Shown piece by piece: positions 1 through 5,153 of a stretch of 6,817 bases of DNA. The notes beneath the pieces were generated by a model, which saw nothing but the letters and a program-made list of their open reading frames with translations, did not search any database and had not been told where the DNA came from. The first letter of the stretch is position 1. Each line of letters starts with the position of its first letter. The translations under genes were made by a program, and so were the position numbers. The DNA is from an uncultured Dorea sp. (lineage in GTDB: Bacteria; Bacillota_A; Clostridia; Lachnospirales; Lachnospiraceae). The stretch covers positions 1 to 6,817 of the forward strand of contig CAOKJI010000093.1 in assembly GCA_948468495.1 (NCBI GenBank), in the 5' to 3' direction.

Positions 1-500
1 ATCGCCGGGACGCCCCAGACGAAATCATTTACGAAAGGAATCCCCCGTTCTATGGATGTTCTTAAAAATATATCTGCAAATCCATTTTCAATTTCTTTAA
101 AATCACCGGCTCCTTCAATATGAGACACAATATTTAACAGGTCTGTAATACCCTGTTTCTCTTCTTCGTCCAGTGTAATCTCTTGCGGATATTCTACTTT
201 CTGTTCTTCCTCCACAGGCTCTTTCTGTCCTTCAATAACTTCTGGCGTTGATTCCTCTTCAGGCTTACGCATAGCCTTTACCCCCAGAAAGACTATTATT
301 GCCATAATAACGATACCTATTACTATCACTACAGGTATTACCCATTTTTTAAGGCTTGCACTCTTGTCCACTTTCTGTAACCCTGCATCTTGCTTTACAG
401 AGTCAGCCACCTTGTCCATCCCTTCTTGCAAATCACAACCACAGTAAGGACAGAATTTACTATTTTTCTCGATTTCCTTGCCACATTTCCGACAGTACAT
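1..500 (-). CDS. Zinc-ribbon, single-pass membrane protein (3' end outside window)
   Basis: The frame is open from position 500 to the window edge, giving 166 residues, and the C-terminus is missing. Cys3, Cys6, Cys17 and Cys20 form two CxxC knuckles (CRKC and CPYC), a zinc-ribbon of the kind found at the N-terminus of many Firmicutes membrane proteins. A hydrophobic stretch at about residues 53-75 is a likely membrane span. A Glu/Pro-rich linker (about 79-110) and the start of an outer domain follow. The topology is probably ribbon inside and C-terminal domain outside. An ATG at 506 is also in frame, but the GGGGG at 508-512 sits only 1 nt from it and 7 nt from the ATG at 500, so 500 is preferred. 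It is divergent from the XRE regulator at 656, which may control it. The specific function is not recognisable. Confidence 0.8.
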   Translation of the reverse strand, partial: MYCRKCGKEIEKNSKFCPYCGCDLQEGMDKVADSVKQDAGLQKVDKSASLKKWVIPVVIVIGIVIMAIIVFLGVKAMRKPEEESTPEVIEGQKEPVEEEQKVEYPQEITLDEEEKQGITDLLNIVSHIEGAGDFKEIENGFADIFLRTSIERGIPFVNDFVWGVPA

Positions 501-544
501 TCTCATTCCCCCATATCCTATGATAAACACGCTCTAGCTTGTAT

Positions 545-574
545 ATTATAACTCAATATTGATATACTCGTCAA
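545..574 (-). promoter_or_regulatory. Promoter for the zinc-ribbon gene
   Basis: On the minus strand a -35 box TTGACG (569-574) and a perfect -10 box TATAAT (545-550) are separated by 18 bp. The expected start of transcription lies near 538, giving a leader of about 38 nt to the ATG at 500. The spacer and -35 are overlapped by the inverted repeat at 556-577. Confidence 0.6.
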
Positions 575-577
575 TAT
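556..577. promoter_or_regulatory. Candidate operator: perfect 7-bp inverted repeat
   Basis: ATATTGA (556-562) and TCAATAT (571-577) are perfect inverted copies separated by 8 bp, so 22 bp in total. The size and symmetry suit a dimeric helix-turn-helix protein. The repeat covers the -35 box and spacer of the minus-strand promoter. A protein bound here would be expected to block that promoter, and the XRE regulator encoded 79 bp away is the natural candidate. In AT-rich DNA a 7-bp repeat can arise by chance. Confidence 0.4.
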
Positions 578-655
578 ATCACCCAATGCACAGTCTAAAA
601 TTTATTACTCATATTCCATATACTAAAACTATTATTATGAAAGTGAGTGATATCA

Positions 656-1021
656 ATGAATGAAACAACAGAAACAGGCGCAGTACGTACAACGATAGAG
701 GATAAAGTCTATGAACGTATTGAATACCTCTGCAAAAAGAAGCATTTCACCATGTACAGGCTTGCTAAAGAGGCTGGTATGCCCTACTCCAGTCTCAACA
801 ATATCATACACAGGCGTACATGTCCTACGGTCAGTACCTTAGAGAAGCTATGCAAAGGACTGAATATCTCCCTATCTGATTTCTTTGATTTTGAATTATA
901 TCCGTTGAAAGACGACAACCTCACTCCAGATGAAGATGAACTGATAAACAAATACAGAACACTGCCACAGAATAAGCAAACGCTCCTTCATGCTTATATT
1001 GACGGTCTGAGCCAGAAATAA
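656..1021 (+). CDS. XRE-family helix-turn-helix transcriptional regulator
   Basis: A 121-residue protein with a Cro/CI-type DNA-binding domain at about residues 17-76. The pattern is typical: a helix ending in KKKHFTMYRLAKEAGM, the recognition-helix segment PYSSLNNIIHRR, then TVSTLEKLCKGLNISLSDFF. The C-terminal 45 residues (DEDELINKYRTLPQNKQTLLHAYIDGL) look like the short helical tail common in small clostridial XRE regulators and may serve in dimerisation. A GTG at 647 is in frame, but AAGTGAG at 641-647 is a reasonable ribosome binding site 8 nt before the ATG at 656, so 656 is chosen. The gene is divergent from the zinc-ribbon gene and is followed by a strong terminator, so it is probably monocistronic. 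Its target is inferred from position only. Confidence 0.88.
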   Translation: MNETTETGAVRTTIEDKVYERIEYLCKKKHFTMYRLAKEAGMPYSSLNNIIHRRTCPTVSTLEKLCKGLNISLSDFFDFELYPLKDDNLTPDEDELINKYRTLPQNKQTLLHAYIDGLSQK

Positions 1022-1066
1022 AGAAGGGGCTGTCGCACTAAGTGATTAGTGCATAGCTCCTTTCTT
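1022..1066 (+). terminator. Strong intrinsic terminator hairpin after the XRE gene
   Basis: Beginning directly after the TAA, an AAGAA-GGGGCT...GCACTAA arm pairs with TTAGTGC...AGCTCC-TTTCTT around a GTGA loop. The stem is about 20 bp with a few G-U pairs and single-base bulges. The T-rich TTTCTT forms the end of the 3' arm, as in A-tract/U-tract terminators. The GGGGCTGTCGCAC half also resembles termini of insertion sequences, but no transposase or second end is present. Confidence 0.65.
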
Positions 1067-1225
1067 ATGCAAAAAATAACTGCCAGACCTCGAAAGAATC
1101 CGACAGTTGGTGTAAAATTATTGTATGACCAAACACATTACATAGTACCAAATACAGGAATGACATCTAATAAAATTCAAAATGGCAGGACGGGAAGCCA
1201 TCTGTTTCCTGTAAAAAGTGCTTAA
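1067..1225 (+). pseudogene. Short orphan ORF, possible gene remnant
   Basis: The ATG at 1067 opens a 52-codon frame with an ordinary protein-like composition (ARPRKNPTVGVKLLYDQ near the start, YIVPNTGMTSNK in the middle). There is no ribosome binding site, because the start codon lies immediately after the terminator hairpin. I do not recognise a family. It could be the remains of a disrupted gene or chance. The remainder of the 1022-1343 gap shows only the terminator hairpins listed here and no other gene. Confidence 0.2.
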
Positions 1226-1301
1226 TTTTTGACATGTTAAAACAAACTTTCAGGCCACGAGAAATGGCTTGTTAAAGTATGCTCTTTTTATAGGATAACA
1301 G

Positions 1302-1322
1302 AAAAAAACGGAGCTATTTCCG
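1302..1322 (-). terminator. Probable terminator of the sigma/anti-sigma operon
   Basis: On the minus strand, 22 nt after the anti-sigma stop, CGGA (1319-1322) and TCCG (1309-1312) can form a short stem around a 6-nt loop, followed at once by seven T (1302-1308). The stem is only 4 bp, so the call rests mainly on the T-run and the location. Confidence 0.4.
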
Positions 1323-1343
1323 GAAACCACATATAGAACTATT

Positions 1344-2348
1344 TCAATATCCGTTTCCATGGTGTCTTCCATGATGTCTTCCACTTCCATTGCACTGACC
1401 TCCACCATTTCCCCAACTGCTATTCGCTGAATTGCCGTTCCCTGAACTGCCGTCTCCTGAATTACTGTTCCCCGAATTACCGTTTCCTGAATTATCGTTC
1501 CCCGAACCGCCGTTTCCTGAATTACCGTTCCCTGAACCGCCGTTTCCTGAATTACCGTTCCCTGAACCGCCGTCTCCTGAATTACCGTTCCCTGAACCGC
1601 TGTTTCCCGAATTACCGTTTCCTGAATTACCGTTCCCCGAATTACTGTCTCCTGAACTGTTATTTTCTGAATTGCCATTTCTCCACCTGCCATGATGGTA
1701 TCTCTTGCACGACTTGATATTATCGCAGATTTCTCCCATTGTCATTCCATGACAGTCTTCAATGGTAACTGTTTCATCATACTGCGCCAGCTCCTGACAC
1801 GCCCGGTATTTACCAAAAGACATCTCATGCTGATGCGCCTCTTCCCTACAGGTCATATCACTGGAATAAGTAGAGACTTGATATGCTCCAGACCGTTTCT
1901 CCTCATTGAGCTCCTGCATAATAGCATCTGAACGTTCCGAAATAACAGTAAATACCAGATGCGAGCCCTCTGTCAAATATACCGCATAATCCTCACTCTG
2001 AAGCAACTTGTCAATTGCCTGTGAATAAGACATATTCTTCAGCTTCACATGCTCAAGAATATCCTGACCGTCTGTATTGTAGGCGTCTGCAGATACCACC
2101 CTGCCGAAGCGGTTGATACCCAGCTCTATAGATGGATTCACATCAATGCTTATATAAGAAACCGGTTTCGCATACAGTCGGAAGCCCCCTGCTGTCAGAA
2201 AAAGAAAGAGACACGCCGCAACAGCCGCATAACGCCATACCTTACCCGGCATGGCTCGCTTTTTTTGCCTGTCCAGATAATGAAGCGTATTCCTTTTCAG
2301 TTCTTCCGACGCCCTAATATTTTTCATGCTTTCCTGTATCACATTCAT
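1344..2348 (-). CDS. RsgI-like membrane anti-sigma factor with Gly/Asn/Ser repeat tail
   Basis: The protein has 334 residues (numbering here counts from the upstream ATG at 2354). A short cytoplasmic part (about 1-40) should hold the sigma factor, one membrane span follows (about 41-61), and then an outer domain with the RsgI-type signature PVSYISIDVNPSIELGINRFG (about 64-84). In RsgI proteins the Asn-Pro bond of this domain (here N73-P74) is the site of autoproteolysis used in transmembrane signalling, so cleavage is likely here too. Residues 200-225 hold Cys and His (DCHGM, ICDNIKSC, YHHGR). From 226 to 325 there are about twenty 5-residue Gly/Asn/Ser units, ending in a His-rich tail. The start at 2348 forms an ATGA overlap with the sigma stop and lies 9 nt after GGAGG. 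The ATG at 2354 is only 3 nt from that GGAGG. The role, restraining the adjacent ECF sigma factor, is inferred from domain and operon. Confidence 0.88.
   Translation of the reverse strand: MNVIQESMKNIRASEELKRNTLHYLDRQKKRAMPGKVWRYAAVAACLFLFLTAGGFRLYAKPVSYISIDVNPSIELGINRFGRVVSADAYNTDGQDILEHVKLKNMSYSQAIDKLLQSEDYAVYLTEGSHLVFTVISERSDAIMQELNEEKRSGAYQVSTYSSDMTCREEAHQHEMSFGKYRACQELAQYDETVTIEDCHGMTMGEICDNIKSCKRYHHGRWRNGNSENNSSGDSNSGNGNSGNGNSGNSGSGNGNSGDGGSGNGNSGNGGSGNGNSGNGGSGNDNSGNGNSGNSNSGDGSSGNGNSANSSWGNGGGQCNGSGRHHGRHHGNGY
1380..1679 (-). repeat. 15-bp tandem repeat coding for (S/G)GNGN units
   Basis: About twenty degenerate 15-bp units, each encoding five residues such as SGNGN or SGNGG. The best-preserved part, about 1511-1600, shows a 30-bp higher-order period (one NGNSG plus one NGGSG unit) with near-identical copies. 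All units keep the anti-sigma reading frame, and 15-bp changes would leave it intact. The product is a flexible, uncharged spacer, probably outside the membrane. Confidence 0.85.
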
Positions 2349-2824
2349 GCCCATTCACCTCCCAGTTTCCCCCGCAGCATCTCTTTCGCCCTCATAAGCC
2401 ATGTGTAGATTGTATTCTCTTTCCGTCCAAGTATCTTTGCAATCTCCACCGCAGAGTATTCTTCATAATAGTAAAGGTAAATTACATTCCGATATTTTTC
2501 AGGCAGTTTCAGAACCGTCTCCAAAACTTCCGACTGCGCGCCGCTTATCGCCTCTGCCTCTTCTTTCATTACATCCAGCGGCACCCATTTCCTGCGTGAA
2601 AGATACCTTAACTGGTCTTTACACGCATTAATGGTTACCCGCGCAAACCAGGATTTTTCATGCTCATGGCTCTCAAACGCCTTCTCATGGAGCAGATATT
2701 TTAAATATACATTCTGAAAGATATCTTCTGTGTCATACTTGTTCTTCAAATGCACAAAACATATCCTCCGTACCATATCAGCATAAGCTTCCATGGCTCT
2801 GTTTAAATCTTCCTCGCTTTTCAA
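2345..2824 (-). CDS. ECF-type RNA polymerase sigma-70 factor
   Basis: A small sigma factor with only regions 2 and 4, as in ECF sigma factors. Numbering here counts from the upstream ATG at 2866. Region 2 lies at about 24-95: YADMVRRICFVHLKNKYDTEDIFQ is the core-binding and -10 helix, and KSWFARVTINACKDQLR follows. Region 4 lies at about 115-166: LPEKYRNVIYLYYYEEYSAVEIA and the recognition helix RKENTIYTWLMRAKEML. The TTG at 2824 is chosen because GGAGGGAG precedes it by a few bases and it starts the protein (KSEEDLNRAMEAYADMV) where ECF proteins normally begin, giving 159 residues. The ATG at 2866 would add 14 residues with no family resemblance and only a weak ribosome site. The stop overlaps the anti-sigma start by ATGA, indicating translational coupling with its likely inhibitor. 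Confidence 0.9.
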   Translation of the reverse strand: MKSEEDLNRAMEAYADMVRRICFVHLKNKYDTEDIFQNVYLKYLLHEKAFESHEHEKSWFARVTINACKDQLRYLSRRKWVPLDVMKEEAEAISGAQSEVLETVLKLPEKYRNVIYLYYYEEYSAVEIAKILGRKENTIYTWLMRAKEMLRGKLGGEWA

Positions 2825-2886
2825 AAATCTCCCTCCATTCGCGCCCGGACAGATATGAAAATACATACGGTCAGTTTTCCAAAAGG

Positions 2887-3168
2887 CTACCTGTGATGGT
2901 GTCCGGAATAGTGATGTGTACCTCTATGCATATTCTCATCATGGCAGTTATCGCAGATACCGTCACAATCCGCATCGTAGTAATCCATACAGAATTGAGC
3001 CCCTTCATCACAGAAAGTATCATAGTTCCCATCTATATGACTTCTGTTATGATAATACCCGTCTCCATAATCCCCTGTTCCCCTGCCAAAATGAGCTAAG
3101 GCAAGGGTTGATGTTCCCAATGCTAAGGCTAATACGCCTGCTGCTCCAAGCATAACTATCTTCTTCAT
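2887..3168 (-). CDS. Small secreted Cys/His/Asp-rich protein, putative metal-binding
   Basis: A 93-residue protein with a clear signal peptide: MKKIVML, a hydrophobic core, and a probable cut after ALA near residue 25. The mature part has no membrane span. It is Gly/Tyr/Asp-rich, has five Cys (53, 60, 68, 72, 75) with the motif DADCDGICDNC (65-75), and ends in a His-rich tail (HRGTHHYSGHHHR). The DxDxDG spacing recalls calcium-loop motifs, and the clustered Cys and His could bind zinc, copper or another soft metal. Neither role is proven. The ATG at 3168 sits 7 nt after GGAGG, which decides it over an in-frame upstream TTG/ATG option. It is the first gene of a unit with the sigma factor, whose coding region starts about 60 nt further on, so it may be a target or a modulator of that system. 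I do not recognise a named family. Confidence 0.75.
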   Translation of the reverse strand: MKKIVMLGAAGVLALALGTSTLALAHFGRGTGDYGDGYYHNRSHIDGNYDTFCDEGAQFCMDYYDADCDGICDNCHDENMHRGTHHYSGHHHR

Positions 3169-3212
3169 TCTACTGCCTCCTAACAATCTCTGTAAATACT
3201 CTATTCAATAAT

Positions 3213-3241
3213 AATACGCCTACGAGCAGGAAATCCTTGCA
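3213..3241 (-). promoter_or_regulatory. Candidate autoregulated ECF-type promoter
   Basis: On the minus strand TGCAAG (3236-3241) and CGTATT (3213-3218) are separated by 17 bp. Several ECF groups use an AAC-like -35 box and a CGT-like -10 box with this spacing, and ECF operons are usually self-controlled. The -35 lacks the usual AAC, so this is a suggestion. The leader to the ATG at 3168 would be about 40 nt. Confidence 0.3.
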
Positions 3242-3251
3242 TCTTTTTCAC

Positions 3252-3307
3252 AAATATTTCCACCTGTGCGCCCCGAAGCTGCCTGACGAAAACAAGTGGA
3301 AATATTT
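3252..3307. repeat. 12-bp perfect inverted repeat after the exchanger gene
   Basis: AAATATTTCCAC (3252-3263) and GTGGAAATATTT (3296-3307) are perfect inverted copies with a 32-nt, more GC-rich loop. An extra TGT/ACA pairing sits just inside after one mismatch. It starts 12 nt after the exchanger stop on the minus strand. There is no T-run beyond the arm, so it is not a textbook terminator. It may act as a 3' end stabiliser or processing site. Confidence 0.5.
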
Positions 3308-3319
3308 CTGGTTCTGGAA

Positions 3320-4267
3320 CTATCGAACACAGATATAGACCATATATACTGCATATACTCCAAGCATCAGAAGACCCTCCTTCCGGTCCAGTCTGCGCCC
3401 TGTCCAGGTAAGCCTCCAGGTAAGAAAACTCATTGCCATCAAGCACACAATGTCAATCATATTTTCCATTACAAAATCAATCGGACTAATCACAGATGCA
3501 TTTCCTAATATCAGGAGAATATTAAAAATATTTGAACCCAGCACATTACCGATTGCCATATCCACTTCATTCTTTCTGGCCGCCACAATGGAAGTCACTA
3601 ACTCCGGAAAACTGGTTCCCATGGCGACTATCGTCAGACCAATTAGATTCTGGCTCAATCCCAAATAACCTGCCGCAGTAGTTGCGCCGTCAGTTACAAA
3701 ATCTCCGCCGAATTTAATTGCAACTGCTCCTCCGACAATAAACAGAATACATTTTGCCACCGGCATCACTTCATACTCTTCCTTCGACGCTAGATTTCTG
3801 CCCCTCGCCCGCATCGCTGAGCGAACCATCCACAGCAGATACGCCGTAAAAATCAAGAGCAGCAACACCCCGTCTTTTCTGTCTACTCTCATCCCCAGAT
3901 ATCCAAGCAATAATAAAATCACCGCGCAAATCATGGAAAAGGGATACTCCTTTTTCAAGGTATCCATCTGCACTTTCAGCGGCACCACCAAAGCGCAGGC
4001 TCCACATACTACCATCAGATTAAATATGTTCGAGCCTACCACATTACTGACCGCCAGCCCATTATTTCCACTGATGGACGCCGCCACACTGACCGCGCAC
4101 TCTGGCAGACTGGTTCCCATAGCAACTATGGTCAGACCAATAATCATCGAAGGAACCTTTAATCGTTTTGCAACGGAAGAGCTCCCTTCCACAAAAAAAT
4201 CAGCCCCTTTAATCAACAATACAAACCCCAGCGCCAACGCTAATATGCAATAAATCATTGTTCTCAT
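3320..4267 (-). CDS. CaCA-family calcium/sodium antiporter (YrbG-like)
   Basis: A 315-residue membrane protein that exchanges Ca2+ for Na+ (or H+) across the cytoplasmic membrane. The two alpha repeats that define the Ca2+/cation antiporter superfamily are plain: GLTIVAMGTSLPE (about 44-56) with VVGSNIFN (76-83), and GLTIVAMGTSFPE (about 210-222) with VLGSNIFN (242-249). The Glu of each GTS(L/F)PE motif is the expected ion ligand. About ten hydrophobic segments fit the family's two inverted halves joined by a charged loop (about 150-168). The length is normal for the prokaryotic group. In-frame ATGs lie at 4267 and 4258, and no strong ribosome site decides between them. It is 63 nt downstream of mntP on the same strand. 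The true ion preference cannot be read from sequence. Confidence 0.93.
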   Translation of the reverse strand: MRTMIYCILALALGFVLLIKGADFFVEGSSSVAKRLKVPSMIIGLTIVAMGTSLPECAVSVAASISGNNGLAVSNVVGSNIFNLMVVCGACALVVPLKVQMDTLKKEYPFSMICAVILLLLGYLGMRVDRKDGVLLLLIFTAYLLWMVRSAMRARGRNLASKEEYEVMPVAKCILFIVGGAVAIKFGGDFVTDGATTAAGYLGLSQNLIGLTIVAMGTSFPELVTSIVAARKNEVDMAIGNVLGSNIFNILLILGNASVISPIDFVMENMIDIVCLMAMSFLTWRLTWTGRRLDRKEGLLMLGVYAVYMVYICVR

Positions 4268-4315
4268 TCTGTATCACATATCCCTTCACTGTTCTTTTTA
4301 AGCTTTTTCCTGCAC

Positions 4316-4344
4316 ATTATAACTTATATTCTACAAAACACCAA
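4316..4344 (-). promoter_or_regulatory. Possible internal promoter for the exchanger gene
   Basis: On the minus strand TTGGTG (4339-4344, inside the last codons of mntP) and a perfect TATAAT (4316-4321) are 17 bp apart, about 50 nt before the exchanger start. No terminator is seen between the two genes, so both read-through from mntP and independent transcription are possible. Confidence 0.4.
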
Positions 4345-4891
4345 GCCCATTCAGTAATATTTTACATCCCAGCAAAATCAATATGATTCCTCCGCATAGT
4401 TCCGCCCTGGACTTGTACTTCATTCCAAAGAGGCTTCCGAACTTTACCCCGGCTGCCGAACAGACGAAAGTTACGCACCCGATAAATGAAACCGCCGGTA
4501 TAATCGCCACTTTTAAAAATGCAAAAGTCACGCCTACTGCCAGCGCGTCAATGCTGGTTGCCACAGCAAGAAGAAACATCGTCTTTGCCTCCATCATTCC
4601 ATCCACCTGACAGACCTCCCCTTTTCCCGCATCCCAAACCATATTTCCTCCAAGATACAGCAGCAGAACAAACGCAACCCAGTGCGCGTATCTGGCAATC
4701 ATATCTGCAAAAAAACTGCCGAGAAAATATCCGGCTAACGGCATCATAGCCTGAAATCCGCCGAACCACGCCCCTGCAATACACATGTGCTTCATCTGGA
4801 TTCTCCCAAGCGATAACCCCTTACAGACGGATACTGCAAAAGCATCCATCGACAGTCCGACTGCCAGAATAAATAATTCTGTAAGTCCCAT
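4331..4891 (-). CDS. mntP: Manganese efflux pump MntP
   Basis: A 186-residue protein of normal length for MntP, which exports Mn2+ from the cytoplasm and protects against manganese excess. It consists of two repeats of three membrane segments. The hallmark acidic residues within the membrane are present: D16 in GLSMDAFAVSVCKGL and D115 in ATSIDALAVG. These correspond to the conserved aspartates needed for function in E. coli MntP. The GGxxMVWDA segment (81-88) is also typical. AAAGGAG lies 8 nt before the ATG, a strong start. A leader of about 250 nt with a promoter and an intrinsic terminator precedes it, so control by premature termination is likely. It is followed on the same strand by a Ca2+ exchanger gene. 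Confidence 0.95.
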   Translation of the reverse strand: MGLTELFILAVGLSMDAFAVSVCKGLSLGRIQMKHMCIAGAWFGGFQAMMPLAGYFLGSFFADMIARYAHWVAFVLLLYLGGNMVWDAGKGEVCQVDGMMEAKTMFLLAVATSIDALAVGVTFAFLKVAIIPAVSFIGCVTFVCSAAGVKFGSLFGMKYKSRAELCGGIILILLGCKILLNGLGVL

Positions 4892-4930
4892 TTCCTTTAC
4901 TCCTTTCGCGTAAATTTCCTCTTATTGTAC

Positions 4931-4954
4931 AAAAAACAAGCCGTAACGCGGACT
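4931..4954 (-). terminator. Second terminator-like hairpin close to mntP
   Basis: On the minus strand AGTCCG (4949-4954) pairs with CGGCT (4939-4943), with one bulged T and a CGTTA loop. TTG and six T (4931-4936) follow. It lies about 40 nt before the mntP start. The stem is short, so it would be a weak terminator or a pause site. A partner strand just upstream (4965-4974) could pair elsewhere. Confidence 0.4.
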
Positions 4955-4983
4955 CACATCTTCCCAGGGAGTATTTGTATTAT

Positions 4984-5004
4984 TTAAGAAGTGACATTTC
5001 TTAA
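4984..5004. repeat. 7-bp perfect inverted repeat in the mntP leader
   Basis: TTAAGAA (4984-4990) and TTCTTAA (4998-5004) flank a 7-nt loop. It lies between the two terminator-like hairpins of the leader. It may be a third small hairpin of the leader RNA or an operator. No protein family can be assigned from the sequence. Confidence 0.4.
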
Positions 5005-5013
5005 TATTATGAT

Positions 5014-5055
5014 AAAAAAGACTCAGAGAACAGCTAAATCAACTGTCTCCGAGTC
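5014..5055 (-). terminator. Strong intrinsic terminator inside the mntP leader (attenuator)
   Basis: On the minus strand GACTCGGAGA-CAG pairs with CTG-TTCTCTGAGTC. This gives about 13 pairs, one of them G-U, with one bulge and a 9-nt loop (stem-loop 5020-5055), and six T follow (5014-5019). It is the best terminator in the window. No minus-strand gene lies upstream for it to end, and it stands about 90 nt after the predicted transcription start, so its role must be to stop mntP transcription early under some condition. Confidence 0.8.
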
Positions 5056-5153
5056 TCATCACTTAAAGTAATACCGGATACTCCCTGTATCATGATGTCG
5101 ATATTACTACATATTATTACAATATGCCGATTACTCCCTCGAGGGGTTTTTAT

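Larger units (their letters stand above)
4892..5147 (-). promoter_or_regulatory. mntP leader RNA, putative metal-sensing riboswitch
   Basis: The predicted RNA begins near 5147 and runs about 255 nt to the mntP ATG. Near its 5' end is CTCGAGGGAGTAA (5130-5142). The GGGAGTA recalls the conserved loop of the yybP-ykoY manganese riboswitch, which controls mntP-type genes. ACAGGGA (5082-5088) lies further on, in a small hairpin GATAC-AGGGA-GTATC. AGTAAT-CGG (5126-5134) can pair with CCGGTATTACT (5066-5076), which would close an aptamer-like domain. CTCGAG could also pair with CTCGGAG in the 5' arm of the terminator, offering an antiterminator. The match to the yybP-ykoY consensus is partial: its first G and its usual internal-loop layout are not clear. 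Attenuation is well supported, and the ligand class is inference from the regulated gene. Confidence 0.55.

Noticed and set aside
1380..1679. CRISPR array
   Set aside because: The repeats are contiguous 15-bp coding units with no unique spacers and no cas genes.
1250..1693. Minus-strand ORF with Ile-Gln-Glu-Thr repeats
   Set aside because: Another frame of the same tandem repeat, overlapping the well-supported anti-sigma gene.
1432..1695. Plus-strand ORF of Phe-Pro-Glu-Leu repeats
   Set aside because: It is the antisense of the Gly/Asn/Ser repeat of the anti-sigma gene. It has no ribosome site and is open only because the 15-bp unit lacks stops.
2893..3155. Plus-strand ORFs over the mini-protein gene
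   Set aside because: They lie antisense to a gene with a signal peptide and a strong ribosome site, and they have no such features themselves.
4383..4784. Several ORFs opposite or overlapping mntP
   Set aside because: They are shadows of mntP without ribosome sites or recognisable domains.
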